Shown: positions 46,661-59,461 of the stretch, in pieces | Position numbering within the stretch: the stretch's first letter is position 1 | Layout of the letters: every line of letters starts with the position of its first letter | Origin: Apostichopus japonicus | Taxonomy: Eukaryota > Echinodermata > Holothuroidea > Aspidochirotida > Stichopodidae | Assembly (NCBI RefSeq): GCF_037975245.1 | Contig: NC_092566.1 | Location: 12,395,001 to 12,459,000, forward strand | DNA length: 64,000 nucleotides | Direction of reading: 5' to 3' | Translations under genes and position numbers: made by a program | The notes under the pieces: model-generated | Told to the model about the DNA's origin: nothing | Databases searched by the model: none | Seen by the model: the letters and a program-made list of their open reading frames with translations, nothing else

Positions 46661-48909
46661 TTGTGGGGTACAGAACTGAAATGGCATATCAATATACCTT
46701 CAATGCATCTAAGTTGCAGCCTAAAGTAGATGCCTTCATTGCTATTAGAAGTCAAACAATAATTATAACTGAGGTTTTATACTGGAATATGAAAATTCAC
46801 CTATTGATGCTGTATTCTGGGTCATGTTGTATGAGTGCCAGTGTACCTTGTGGGGTACAGACAGAGAAATAAAATTTAAATTTGTCTCTCAAGTACTAAA
46901 ACACTCTACCAAGCAAATTCTTTGATAAATTGTTGGATTTTACAGCTCGGAAGTCTATACAGTTAATTAATTATAACCATTGAAGGACCTAATACATATG
47001 ATATGAGTACCAGTGTAGCTTGTGGGGTACAGAACTGAAATGTGATATAAATGTACCTTAATTCTTCTAGGTTGCAGCCAAAAGTAGTTGTCTTCATTGC
47101 TATTAGAAGTCAAACAATAATTATAACTGAGGTTTTTTACTGGAATATGAAAATTCACCTATTGATGTTGTATCCTGGTCATGTTGTATGAGTGCCAGGC
47201 AGGGACGTCTAGAGGGGGGATGTGGAGTGTGTCTCATCCCCCCCCCCTAATCTCGGTAAAACTGACAATGCGACAGTGGGAATTTCCGACTTTTGCACTC
47301 TAATTTACCTAGGCCTATTCACATATTCTCTTGATTGTGAATGACCTAAAAACTTTGGTTAAATTTGACCTTTAATCAGTCATATTTAACACGTTTTCCT
47401 TGCCACTTTGAGAAATTGTATCTCGCGATCCTTATACTCCACCGTACAAAACTCTGTATGATTTTGAACACTCTACAAAAAATGCCTAATAGAACAACTG
47501 TACAACGTTCGCCAGCTTCAATTCGGTCTTTATGATCTAATTTTGCTATTGGGCGGGTTGACTCTGTTCGCTAGCTTCAAGTAAGTTCATGATATATATT
47601 GTATATATGGAATACAATAAAACACTCAATGCTAATCTATAGAAGCTTTAAAGTGCCATCAACATAAGAAAAACTTTGCCCCATAAGTTGACATTTTTCA
47701 GTAAATTGTTTAGATAACAAGCTAAAATCTTATCAAAAATTAGAAAAATGTTGGATTGCTCAGTTACTTTAACTGAGCATTATTGCTTTATCCTTCGACC
47801 ATATTGTAGCCTAACAGCACTCTAAGTCAATGGGAAAATCTGGCCTAACCATCTGTTATTTGCTGAAACTGGGACGCAGTTATAAGATATCCATGGAATA
47901 CTTTCAGTATTGCTTTATTCTTCAACCATATGGTAGCCTAACACCACACTTAGTCAATGGGGAAATCTAACCTAACCATCTTAGCTGAAACTGGGAAGCA
48001 GTTATAAGATATCCATGGAATACTTTCATTATTGCTGTTAACTTCAACCATATGGTAGCCTAACACCACTCTAAGTCAATGGGGCAATGTAGCCTAACCA
48101 TCTGTAATTTGCTGAAACTGGAACGCAGTTATAAGATATCCATGGATTACTTTCATTATTGCTTTATCCTTCGACCATATGGTAGCCTAACACCACACTT
48201 AGTCAATGGGGAAATCTAGCCTAACCATCTGTTTATTCGCTGAAACTGGGACGCAGTTATAAGATATCCATGGAATACTTTCATTATTGCTGTTAACTTC
48301 GACCATATGGTAGCCTAACACCACACTAAGACAATGGAAAATCTTGCCTTACTATGTTATTTGCTGAAACTGGGACGCAGTTATAAGATATCCATGGAAA
48401 ACTTTCATTATTGCTGTTAACTTCAACCATATGGTACCCTAACACCACACTAAGACAATGGAAAATCTTGCCTAACCATCGGTTTCACAAAAAAAAGAAA
48501 AAAATCACACTTAGCGAAGGTTTCGGGTAATAAATCAGGAACTGCGTAGTACCGCGTCGGGTGGGTACCCGGTTACCCCGATACCCCGTGAAAACACTTA
48601 TGAATTCATGGATTGACATGTACAGTAAAATTATTATTCGTATTGTAGGACCTAATAAATATTACATGAGTACCAGTGTAGCATGTGGGGTACATAACGT
48701 AAATGTGATATAAATATACCTTAACGTATCTAAGTTGCAGCCTCAAGTAGATTGCTAGTAGAAGTCAAACAACACCTTTGATTGAATGATTATGAATTCA
48801 TCAAATTTACTTCATATGAATTCATCCAACTTACAGCTCGGTAATCTGTACAGTAAATTTATTACTCCCATTTTAGTGACTAATCAATATTATATGAGTA
48901 CCAGTATAG
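46661..48909 (+). repeat. Host unit S3
   Basis: Third copy of S. Element C starts at 47200 (CAGGGACGTCTAGAGG) and breaks at about 47780 straight into the B-like tandem units (to about 48597). The right arm with ATGAATTCATGG follows up to the M element at 48910. Its junction deletion differs from that in S2. Confidence 0.75.
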
Positions 48910-49296
48910 CATGGGTGGCAATCATGGTAGGACGAGGGGACATGTCCCCCCCCCCAATATTTTAGGTGGGGGATATAGTAACTAATACCCCCCCAATATT
49001 TAGTGGCATAGTTTTTTGTGGGCTATTAATAAAAAATAATGCTTGAGATTATTTATCCAAATCATATTTGGCAGTGGCTAAACCTTCATCCAAACATGCT
49101 GCATGAGGTAAATTACACCTCGTGGCGAAGGTGGCGACCGCCTCCCTCCCCCTTGAGCATGGTTTTTGTATTTTTTTATGATATTGCTAGTAATTTCAAA
49201 ATAGAAAATGCTTAGATGCAAACATACAAGTCCTGGGAAGTGCCATTTCCAGCGAACTGGGAGTCATCTTCTGCCAAAATTTTCTTTCACCCTATA

Positions 49297-49351
<55 letters not shown>

Positions 49352-50533
49352 GCAAATACACAGTAAACCAACACGAAATGATAACATAGAGGTTTTTCAC
49401 CCCTAAAATTGATATTTCCAATGTTCTGTAATGTTCAATATTACTCATTTGAAGCAAAGAGCTAGAGTAAAAAGTTTCAACTTCCTACTTGAATTTTGAA
49501 AAAATGGCCCATTAGAATCCTATAGGAAAATATCGGTTGAACATTGACATACGGCAAGAAAATACAATGGTTGCAAAACATTGACATACATCACATAGAT
49601 GGCAATTTTTCATAAAGTTTGAAACATACTTAGTCTTTGACCTTTTCCTATGGTGACATACAGTCATGTCTAACTCACAACCAAATTAGAATAATATATG
49701 ATGTATATATCACGCTCAGTACAGCATGAAATAGATAACGGGCGAACATGTAAAAAATGTTCGACCGTTATAAATTTATGTTAAAAAATGGCATAACTCA
49801 AAAGATTTGAAATGTATATGATCCATGTTACTGCACTCAGAATCTTAGCCAGTAGTGGTTTATATAAACACTGAAAACATTTTTTGGTACACATGGGGCA
49901 CAGGTGGCAAATTTTAAGAAGTTTGACATACAAATATGTAACTCATGTGAATGTCGATCTTTTTCAAACATACCACTATACCCCCATGTGCATCATCAAA
50001 TGAAGTTTCCATGGTTTTTATAAACTATTTCATGGTAGGAATCTGTATTCACAAAAGGAACTACATGCACTGTATACTTTTTGAGTTTCGCAATTTTTTG
50101 TGGTACATTTATAACGGTCGAACATTTTTGACATACTGTTCGACCATTACCTATTTCATGCGCTACTAAGCCTGATATGCATCACCTATTGCTCTCGTTT
50201 GGTTGTGTGGCAGGTATGACTATATGCCATCATAGGAAAATGTCCAAGACTATATATGTTTTAAACTTTATGAAAAATTGCCTGCCATGTGATGTATGTC
50301 AATGTGTTACAACCGTTATATATTTCTGGTGTATGTCAATGTTCGCGCGTTATTTTTCCCATAGGATTCCAATGGACCAAAATTTCAAAATTCAAGTAGG
50401 ATGTTGAAACTTTCTGTGCTATCTCTCTGCTTCAAATAACTAACACTCATCCTAATAGAACAAAGAAAATACCAATTTCAATACTGAAAACTGCATGTGT
50501 TGTTTTTCGTGTTGGTTTACTGTGTAAAGGCCC

Positions 50534-50607
<74 letters not shown>

Positions 50608-50712
50608 ACAAAATATCACCACGCGTGCAAACAATTTTGGGGATGTAAGTTGCTACGAGCCTGCACCCAGGCAAATGTCCCCCCCAATATTTGAAACAAC
50701 TTGCCGCCCCTG
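48910..50712 (+). mobile_element. M element copy 3, split by a foldback element
   Basis: Left end CATGGGTGGCAATCATGG follows AGTATAG without the TTGTGGGG duplication, as in copy 1. The right end GCCGCCCCTG is followed by TTGTGGGG (50713-50720). The microsatellite (49297-49349 and 50537-50610) is interrupted by 49350-50533. Confidence 0.75.
49350..50533. mobile_element. 1.2-kb foldback (long inverted repeat) element
   Basis: Ends GGGCAAATACACAGTAAACC and the inverse of GGGCCTTTACACAGTAAACC. The two arms, about 550 bp each, are imperfect inverses throughout. For example, TGTTCGACCGTTATAAAT (49758) mirrors ATTTATAACGGTCGAACA (50107), and CAATTTTTCATAAAGTTTGA mirrors AAACTTTATGAAAAATTGCC. The centre lies near 49940. 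It inserted in TA repeats, so the duplication cannot be read. No coding capacity. Confidence 0.85.
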
Positions 50713-51251
50713 TTGTGGGGTACAGAACTAAATGGCATATCAATATACCTTCATTGCATCTTAGTTGCAGCCTTAAGTAGATGCCTTCATTGCTATTAGA
50801 AGTCAAACAATAATTATAACTGAGGTTTTATACTGGAATATGAAAATTCACCTATTGATGCTGTATTCTGGGTCATGTTGTATGAGTGCCAGTATACCTT
50901 GTGGGGTAAAGACAGTGAAATAAAATTTAAATTTGTCTCTCAAGTACTAAAACACTCTACCTAGCAAATTCTTTGATAAATTGTTGGATTTTACAGCTCG
51001 GAAGTCTATACAGTTAATTATTTATGACCATTGAAGGACCTAATACATATGATATGAGTACCAGTGTAGCTTGTGGGGTACAGAACTGAAATGTGATGAA
51101 AATGTACCTTAATTCTTCTTAGGTTGCAGCCAAAAGTAGTTGCCTTCATTGCTATTAGAAGTCAAACAATAATTATAACTGAGGTTTTATACTGGAATAT
51201 GAAAATTCACCTATTGATGTTGTATCCTGGTCATGTTGTATGAGTGCCAGG

Positions 51252-52638
51252 CAGGGACGTCTAGAGGGGGGATGTGGAGTGTGTCTCATCCCCCCCCCCC
51301 TAATCTCGGTAAAACTGACAATGCGACAGTGGGAATTTACGACTTTTGCACTCTAATTTACCTAGGCCAATTCACATATTCTCTTGATTGTGAATGACCT
51401 AAAAACTTTGGTTAAATTTGACCTTTAATCAGTCATATTTACCACATTTTCCTTGCCACTTTGAGAAATTGTATCTCGCGATCCTTATACTACACCGTAC
51501 AAAACTCTGTATGATTTTGAACACTCTACAAAAAATGCCTATTAGAACAACTGTACAACGTTCGCCAGCTTCAATTCGGTCTTTATGATCTAATTTTGCT
51601 ATTGTGTGGGTTGACTCTGTTCGCTAGCTTCAAGTAAGTTCATGATATATATTGTATATATGGAATACAATGAAACACTCAATGCTAATCTATAGAAGCT
51701 TAAAAGTGCCATCAACATAAGAAAAATTTTGCCCATAAGTTGACATTTTTCAGTAAATTGTTTAGATAACAAGATAAAATCTTATCAAAAATTAGAAAAA
51801 TGTTGGATTGCTCAGTTGCTTTAACTGAGCAATTGAACAATTTTTCTGCAAACTGTTTAATTGACAACTTATCATATCTCATCAATTGGACATTTTTCTG
51901 CAAAATGTTCAATTGTTCAACTTCATTCCATCTGAGCAATTGAAACATTGACTGCAAAATGTTTAATTGACAGCTTATCGTATCTCGTCAATTCAACATT
52001 TATCTGCAAAATGTTCAATTGTTCACTTCATTCCAACTGAGCAATTGAAAAAATTTTTGCAAAATGTTTAATTGAGAACTTATCGTATCTCGTCAACTCA
52101 ACATTTCTCTGCAAAATGTTTAATTGTTCACTTCATTCCAAATGCTCAGTTGGAATGAAGTGAACATTGACAAAACAAATTTTCATGTGAGTGATAAATA
52201 GCATGCCTCCCCCCCCCCCCCAAAGAAAATGATATTAAGTGCGCTAGGAAAAAGCACTGTATTTTTGGGCAATTCACTATGTCGTGGAATATGATTTGTT
52301 GAAGAAACAAAATTTACATTAACATAGCTTTTGTAGTATATAAGTAGTCTATGTAGCCTTTAAGCAGATAACTTATACTCGGTTCCTTTCTTGCTTAACG
52401 AGAGTGATAAATAAGTTTGTGAAGTGAGGGCCAGTGGTACAAATGTATCAAAACAAGTTGAAAAGTGCAGCCTCGAAAGATGGGGTGTCTGACTGACACT
52501 GACCGTATCGTTGACGAGTAGCGTGGGGGGGGGGGGGGGGTACAAGGCAGCAGTTGGAATTATCTGGCTCCAAAACCCATCAAGTTGGAATTTCAGCCAC
52601 TTCAAAGCCCCAATCATCAGGCCTTAGCTACGTCCCTG
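51252..52638 (+). mobile_element. Element C, complete copy 2
   Basis: Begins CAGGGACGTCTAGAGG and ends AGCTACGTCCCTG, flanked by GTGCCAGG (51244-51251 and 52639-52646). Same internal repeats and TTCACTTCATTCC hairpin as 18604-19971. Confidence 0.8.
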
Positions 52639-52650
52639 GTGCCAGGATAC

Positions 52651-53852
52651 TAGTGTTTGCACGGGTTATCCGGGTACCCGGGTACCCGCCCGACGTGATA
52701 CTACCCGGTTCCTAATTTATTACCCGAATCCTAAGCAAAGTGAGATTTAAAAAAAAAAAAAAATTGGCAAACCGATGGTTAGGTAGATTTTCCATTGACT
52801 TAGTGTGGTGTTAGGCTACAATGTGGTCAAAGATAACAGCAATAACGAAGGGGCCTGTTCGACGCGATACTACCCGGTTCCTAATTTATTACCCGAATCA
52901 TAGGCCTACGCAAAGTGTGATTGTTTAAAAAAAATTGCAAACCGATGGTTAGGCTGATTTCCCATAGACTTAGTGTTGTTAAGCTACCACGTGTTCGAAG
53001 ATAACAGCAATAACAAAAGCTTTCCATAGATATCTTATAACTGCGTCACAATTTCAGCTAATAAACAGATGGCTAGGCTAAACTCCCCCCATTGACTTAG
53101 TGTGGTGTTAGGCAACCATGTGGTCGAACGTAACAGCAATTACGAAAGGATTCCATGGATGTCTTATAACTGCGTCACATCTCCAGCAAACAAACAGATG
53201 GTTAGGCTTAGCTAGATTTTTCATTGACTTAGTGTGGTGTTAGGCTACCATGCGGAAGAAATTATTATTTATTCATTCGTTTATTTCAAAGAAGGAAAGG
53301 CTGACAAGAAATTTTACGCGATGTTTATGGATTATAGACTGGATAACTAAAAAATAGTAATCGCAACTGGCTTTTTACTAATCGTTTATTCCAAATGCGA
53401 TCAAATTGCGCGATCTCGCGGCTAATGAGAACCCTGGGCCTGCACAATAGATAGTAGTAGTATTAAAAACTGTTTAAGAGCTAAATTGGATATCTATATG
53501 GTTTGATCCAATAGACGTGCACGAGCTAGCATAAGCAGCGGCGGCAGTGCGATGTTAGTAGTAATGCTAATTATAATTAAATAATTTATTTATTAACAAG
53601 TTAATGAAAGAAACAGAAGCATATAAAAATTATTGAGGGAGGTTTTATACCTTATCTTACACTAACTTATTTGAACATGAAAACATTGTCAGTAGAGAAT
53701 ATAATGCATTTATTACAGCATCCAATATGTAATATCTTGAAAATCGTGATACTGTACACGAGGGTAAACAATTTTTTCCGGGTACCCGGATACCCGACGG
53801 GTAACGGCCCTCGGGTACCCGGTTCCCGATTTTTGGACCCGTGTAAACACTA
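52651..53852 (-). mobile_element. Element B, complete copy 2, inverted
   Basis: Begins TAGTGTTTGCACGGG and ends CCCGTGTAAACACTA, flanked by CAGGATAC at 52643-52650 and 53853-53860. The S1 unit has the empty site CCAGGATACCTTGTGGCG near 19974. The interior is the inverse of 4526-5724 over its full length, including the GTGCACG(A/T)-rich and tandem-unit blocks. Confidence 0.9.
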
Positions 53853-53952
53853 CAGGATACCTTGTGGCGTACAGACAGTGAAATCAAATGCCAATTTGGC
53901 CCTTAAGAACCTACTACCGAGCAAACAATGGAAGTTCCATGATATGAATTCA

Positions 53953-54961
53953 TAGAATTGACAGCTTTAATCTTTGCGCGATTCTCGATTTTGATCGCAT
54001 ATGGAATAAACGTTTAGTAAAAACCCACTTGAAATTATTATTTTTTAGTTATCCCATCTATAACCCATAAGTATCATCTGGTAATTTAATTGTCGGTCTA
54101 TCCTTCTAAGAAACAAACGAATGGAAAATAGTAATTGTTAGAATTCTTTCTATTTCTTCCACATGGTAGCCTAACACCACACTAAGTCAATGGGGCACTC
54201 TAGCCTAACCATCCGTTCATTCGCTGGATTTTTGTGACGCAGTTATAAGATATCCATGGAATACCTTCATTATTACTTTATCCTTTGATTATATGGTAGC
54301 CTAACACCACACTATGTCAATGGGGCACTCTAGCCTAACCATCCGTTCATTCGCTGGATTTTTGTGACGCAGTTATAAGATATCCATGGAATACTTTCAT
54401 TATTGCTTTATCCTTCAACCATATGGTAGCCTAACACCACTCTAAGTCAATGGGGAAATTTAGCCTAACCATCTGTTATTTGCTGAAACTGAGACGCAGT
54501 TATAAGATATCCATGGAATACTTTCATTATTGCTTTATCCTCCGATTTTATGGTAGCCTAACACCACACTAAGTCAATGGGGCACTCTAGCCTAACCATC
54601 CGTTCATTCGCTGGATTTTTGTGACGCAGTTATAAGATATCCATAGAATACTTTCATTACTGTGGTTAACTTCAACCATATGGTAGCCTCACACCACTCT
54701 AAGTCAGCCTAACCATCTGATATTTGCTGAAACTGGGACGCCCTTATAAGATATCTATGGAATACTTTCATTATTGCTGTTAACTTCGACCATATGGTAG
54801 CCTAACACCACACTAAGACAATGGAAAATCTTACCAAACCATCGGTTTCACAAAAAAAAAAAAAAATCACACTTAGCGAAGGTTTCAGGTAATAAATCAG
54901 GAACTGCGTATTACCGCGTCGGGTGGGTACCCGGTTACCCCGATACCCCGTGAAAACACTA
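53953..54961 (+). mobile_element. B-like element in S4
   Basis: Starts TAGAATTGACAGC and ends GTGAAAACACTA, between two ATGAATTCA (53944-53952 and 54962-54970). Tandem units with GATATCCATGGAATAC as in 20076-21234. Confidence 0.62.
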
Positions 54962-55279
54962 ATGAATTCATGGATTGACATGTACAGTAAAATTATTATT
55001 TGTATTGTAGGACCTAATAAATATTATATGAGTACCAGTGTAGCATGTGGGGTACAACACTTAAATGTGATATAAATATACCTTAACGTATCTAAGTTGC
55101 AGCCTCAAGTAGATTGCTATTAGAAGTCAAACATTACCTTTGATTGAATGATATGAATTCATCAAATATACTTCAAATGAATTCATCCAACTTACAGCAC
55201 GGTAATCTGTACAGTAAATTTATTACTCCCATTTTAGGAACTAATCAATATAATATGAGTACCAGTATAGCTTGTGGGG

Positions 55280-55687
55280 CATGGGCGACAATCATGGGGG
55301 ACGGGGGACATGTCCCCCCCCAATATTTTAGGTGGGGGAATATAGTATTTAATCACCCCCCCCCCAAATATTTGGTGGAATAGTTTGTTTTTTTTTGTGG
55401 GCTATTGATAGAAAATAATGCGTGAGATTATTTATCCAAATCTTTGGCAGTGGCTAAGCCTTCATCCAAACATGCTGCATGAGGTAAATTACACCTCGTG
55501 GCGAAGGTGGCGACCGCCTCCCCCTTGAGCATATTTTTTGTATTTTTTTATGATATTGCTAGTAATTTCAATAAAGAAAATGCTTAGATGCAACATACAA
55601 GTCCTGGGAAGTGCCATTTCCAGCGAACTGGGAGTCATCTTCTGCCAAAATTTTCTTTCACGCTATATATATGTATGTATGTATATA

Positions 55688-55731
<44 letters not shown>

Positions 55732-55962
55732 CATACATACATATATATATATATACATACATACATACATACATCCTACATACATACATACATCCTACAT
55801 ACATACATACATACATACATACATACACACATACATACACACACACATACATACATACATACATACATACATACATACATACATACATACATACATACAT
55901 ACATACATACATACATACATACATACATACATACATACATACATACATACATACATACATAC

Positions 55963-55995
<33 letters not shown>

Positions 55996-56136
55996 CATAT
56001 ATATATACATATATATATATATATTTATATATAGATATGTAGATATATAGATATATATATATAGATTATATATAGATCATATATCTATAGATCATATTGA
56101 AGTAGATCATATTGATATATATATATATATATTTAT

Positions 56137-56181
<45 letters not shown>

Positions 56182-56357
56182 TGTATATATATATAGATGT
56201 ATATATATATATATAGATATATAGATGTATATATATATATATATATACACAAAATATCACCACGCGTGCAAACAATTTTGGGGATGTAAGTTGCTACGAG
56301 CCTGCACCCAGGCAAATGTCCCCCCCCCCCAATATTTGAAACAAATAGCCGCCCCTG
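55280..56357 (+). mobile_element. M element copy 4, uninterrupted
   Basis: CATGGGCGACAATCATGG to ATAGCCGCCCCTG, flanked by TTGTGGGG (55272-55279) and TTTTGGGG (56358-56365). About 1.1 kb, mostly TA and (CATA)n microsatellite; this is the reference form of M without nested insertions. Confidence 0.82.
55665..56249. repeat. TA / (CATA)n / TA microsatellite
   Basis: TA repeats, then roughly 240 bp of CATA repeats with CCTA and CACA variants up to 55963, then TA and TAGA steps. The (YIHT)n and (MYVC)n frames are artefacts. Confidence 0.95.
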
Positions 56358-56740
56358 TTTTGGGGTACAGAACTTAAATATCATATCAATATACCTTCAA
56401 TGTATCTAAGTTGCAGCCTAAAGTAGATGTCTTCATTGCTATTAGAAGTCAAACAATAATTGAGGTTTTATACTGGAATATTAAAATTCACCTATGATGC
56501 TGTATTTTGGGTCATGTTGTATGAGTGCCAGTGTACCTTGTGGGGTACAGACAGTGAAATAAAGTACTAAAGTACTAAACACTCTACCTAGCAAATTGTT
56601 TAATAAATTATTGGAATTTACAGCTTGGCCATCCGTACATTAAATTGATATTGTAGGACCTTATATATATGATATGAGTACCAGCTCTGTAGCTTGTGGG
56701 GTACAGAACTGAGCAAACAACGGAAATTCCTTGATATGCA
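56358..56740 (+). repeat. Partial host unit S5
   Basis: The left arm of S (GGGGTACAGAACTTAAAT, TCATTGCTATTAGAAGTC, CTCTACCTAGCAAATTG) breaks off near 56740 after GAGCAAACAACGG. This marks the right edge of the S array. Confidence 0.7.
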
Positions 56741-57487
56741 TTCTGTGGTAAATTTAGTGTAAACCTCTGGTACAATAGGGGTTAAAAGTTTGGTACAGAT
56801 ACAGGGTAAAATATCTCAAATACACCATGTACTATATAATGACCATAGTTTCTTTCATTATGTATATAGTACATGGTGAATTTGAGATAAAACCATGGTG
56901 AAGATGATATAGAAAGTGATAAACACCATGGCAAAATTGTGGTTTGGTACTATGGTCAAACTGTGGTAAACTGCATCTATAGGACCAAAATTATACAACA
57001 GTTTACCATGGAAAAAAGGGTGGTGTTTTGCCTAGTCTACACTCCATATTGGGAGCTTGTATTTTGTGTTGAAAATTTTCTGCTCCTTTTTTCAGGGCTA
57101 TAGCAATTTAAAGACAATTAAGTATGATCAAGAACTAAAGCAAAGTTCATCATTAGATGTACACACAGAGCCAATATTAAGTCCTTAAGTCCATCTGTAT
57201 TACATAACGCTGTGTTTTGCCGTAAGTTAATACGATGATTATTGACAGGAATAGTGCATTTTCCAATCGCGAATTTTGTATCAATGTAAAAATGCATAGA
57301 TTATACTAGCCAATTTTTTTCAAATATGTGCATATACTCCTGTCAAGTTCACGGCAAATTAAGCGGCACTTTCTTGAGCCATGTAAAAAGACGCCAAATT
57401 CAATGGAGATTTACCAGAAAGTACGGCAAAAATAGAAATTCTTACTGTATTCTTATGAAGAAATAAATTTGATAAGATTCAACTTAC
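56741..57487. other. Non-coding; long hairpin at 56812-56888
   Basis: The arms ATCTCAAATACACCATGTAC and its inverse (near 56862-56888) enclose a short loop, with about 29 paired positions and a small bulge. TACCATGG/CCATGGT motifs recur to 57010, suggesting a MITE remnant. No supported exon. Confidence 0.4.
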
Positions 57488-57576
57488 CGCGTCTTGGTGT
57501 CTAGAAATGCCTTTGAATTATTCAAATCTTTTAACCAGAGGGATATGTATGTCTCTAGCAGTTCACGAAATTCCAT
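57488..57576 (-). CDS. Candidate first coding exon, product unknown
   Basis: On the minus strand an ATG at 57576 opens 29 codons (MEFRELLETYISLWLKDLNN, then SKAFLDTKT) and runs to a consensus donor, CG|GTAAGTTG, at 57488/57487. Composition is typical of a helical protein segment and the donor is the best on this strand nearby. No partner exon or domain was identified, so this may be chance. Confidence 0.3.
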
Positions 57577-57584
57577 ACGTCTGA

Positions 57585-57836
57585 ACAAATTTAGGGGCGG
57601 GGCGTCAAGAATACTGCTCCCTGACTGAGCTCATATACTCGCTTGATGGGACTGACAAAGGGCTCTTCGAGTTGAACAACAAAGATGCAAAAAGAACATT
57701 AGACCAATCACAGTCCATTATTCACAAGACACACCTGGCAGCCAAGGAATGCTATGCTAAAGGAGTAAAAATGTTGCATATATGGCTGGAAATTACAGAT
57801 GTTGCTGTTGGACAAGTATTCTTGGTACGCTTATAG
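57585..57836 (+). CDS. Candidate exon-like open frame without ATG
   Basis: An 83-codon open stretch between TGA (57582) and TAG (57834), including SLDGTDKGLFELNNKDAKR and THLAAKECYAKG, with balanced composition unlike the surrounding repeats. Possible acceptor GTCAAG|AATAC and donor GGA|GTAAAA. Not recognised. It lies head-to-head with the minus-strand candidate at 57488-57576, so at most one is likely to be real. Confidence 0.27.
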   Translation, partial: TNLGAGRQEYCSLTELIYSLDGTDKGLFELNNKDAKRTLDQSQSIIHKTHLAAKECYAKGVKMLHIWLEITDVAVGQVFLVRL

Positions 57837-58484
57837 ATTTTATAGTCTTTTGTAAGTCTCTCAGTTGGTTGTTCGTTACGTTGATGAACACATGTTTCCA
57901 ACTTTAACGTAAACAATGTATCATCTTTGCCGCCAGCAGCAATATTTTTCAACTTGTACTTGAAAGTGTAGACGGTAACTTCTCTTCACTCCTTTAAGAG
58001 AAATGTATTTTACCGCCAAGAGACCACCCGCGAACCTAGTGCAATTTGGTACCCTCGAACACCTGTGAACATCTTAATAGCGTGAATGGGGGGTAGAGCA
58101 ATTGATTGTATTTTCTCGGCAGGGGGTATTATAATAACATCTACGTTTAGGAAGTTTCCACACCTGGGGCAGGAAGTTTTTGTGTTAACAGACGAATTAT
58201 ATTTTATCATCATCAGCAGGTTTAACAGTTAAGCAACCGACTGAGCAAACCCTTCATTAGTTTAACATTCTAAGACGACTTTAGGTAAATATTTAGATGT
58301 GCTGTCAGTATCCAGAGTAGTTTTCTAACTGACGAGGGTATCCGGTGATAGGGATGACCCTGATTTTTTTCTGAACACGAACTTGAACGTGAACTTCGTA
58401 AAGTGCAGTAACACGTTTATGTGATGTTAAAACTGTAAGAAAACGTTTATATTGCCAACACATTTCTTTTCGACATTTTTTTTA
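57837..58484. other. No gene seen
   Basis: Single-copy-looking AT-rich DNA between the exon-like frames and the 146-bp array. Frames present lack splice or domain support. Confidence 0.4.
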
Positions 58485-59461
58485 TTGCCCTATTGTTTTT
58501 GGTGGAGGTCAAATGTCATTTGAGGTCACCAGGGGTGAAATTGTGAAAACCTTTTAACCACGATATCTCAGGAAGGAAAGGTCGGACCAACTTCATAGTT
58601 AGTGTTCAGGAGGAACTTTTTAAGTCCAAGAACCCTATTGTTTTTGGTGGAGGTCAAAGGTCATTTGGGGTCACCAGGGTGAAATTGTGAAAACCTTGTA
58701 CCACGATATTTTGAAAAGTAAATGATTTGGGGGGGGGGGGGAAAGGGTCAAATAAAGATCTTCGCCGAATGATTAAGAAAACCGGGGCAGGGGGCTTGTC
58801 ATTTAATGTCCCCCAAAACAATAAGCCATATTAAATGCAAAAAATTACGTTAACCGTTTAAGTCCAAATACTCTTTTGTTTTTGGTGGAGGTCAAAGGTC
58901 ATTTGGGGTCACCAGGGGTGAAATTGTGAAAACCTTGTAAACACGATATCTCAGGAAGGAAAGGTCGGACTAACTTCATAGTTAATGTGCAGGAGGAACT
59001 TTTTACGTCCAAGAACCTTATTGTTTTTGGTGGAGGTCAAAGGTCATTTGGGGTCACCAGGGGTGAAATTGTGAAAACCTTGTAACTGCGATTTCTCAGG
59101 AAGGTAAGGTCGGACCAACTTCATAGTTGGTATTCAGAGGTAACCTTTTAAATCCAAGAACCCTACTGTTTTTGGTGGAGGTCAAATGTCATTTGAGGTC
59201 ACAAGGGGTGAAATTGTGAGAACCTTTTAACCACGATATCTCAGGAAGGAAAGGTCGGACCAACTTCATAGTTGTTGTGCAGGAGGAACTTTTTAAGTCC
59301 AAGAACCTTATTGTTTTTGGTGGAGGTCAATGGTCATTTGGGGTCACCAGGGGTGAAATTGTGAAAACCTTGTAACCACGATATCTCAGGAAGGAAAGGT
59401 CGGACCAACTTCATAGTTGGTGTGCAGGAGGAACTTTTTAATCCAAGAACCCTATTGTTTT
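58485..59461 (+). repeat. 146-bp tandem repeat, GGTCA family
   Basis: GGTGGAGGTCAAAGGTCATT-type units recur at about 146 bp (58649; then 58884, 59029, 59175 and 59321). An insertion at about 58722-58870 with a G run adds to one interval. Units share ATCTCAGGAAGGAAAGGTCG and CACCAGGGGTGAAATTGTG. Perfect AGGTCAAAGGTCA at 58651, 58889 and 59034. Related in motif, but not unit length, to the G elements. Confidence 0.88.

Larger units (their letters stand above)
50713..55279 (+). repeat. Host unit S4, the most complete copy
   Basis: Contains both semi-repeats, an intact element C (51252-52638), element B inserted next to it (52651-53852), the B-like element (53953-54961) and the right arm up to the left duplication TTGTGGGG at 55272-55279. 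Confidence 0.8.
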
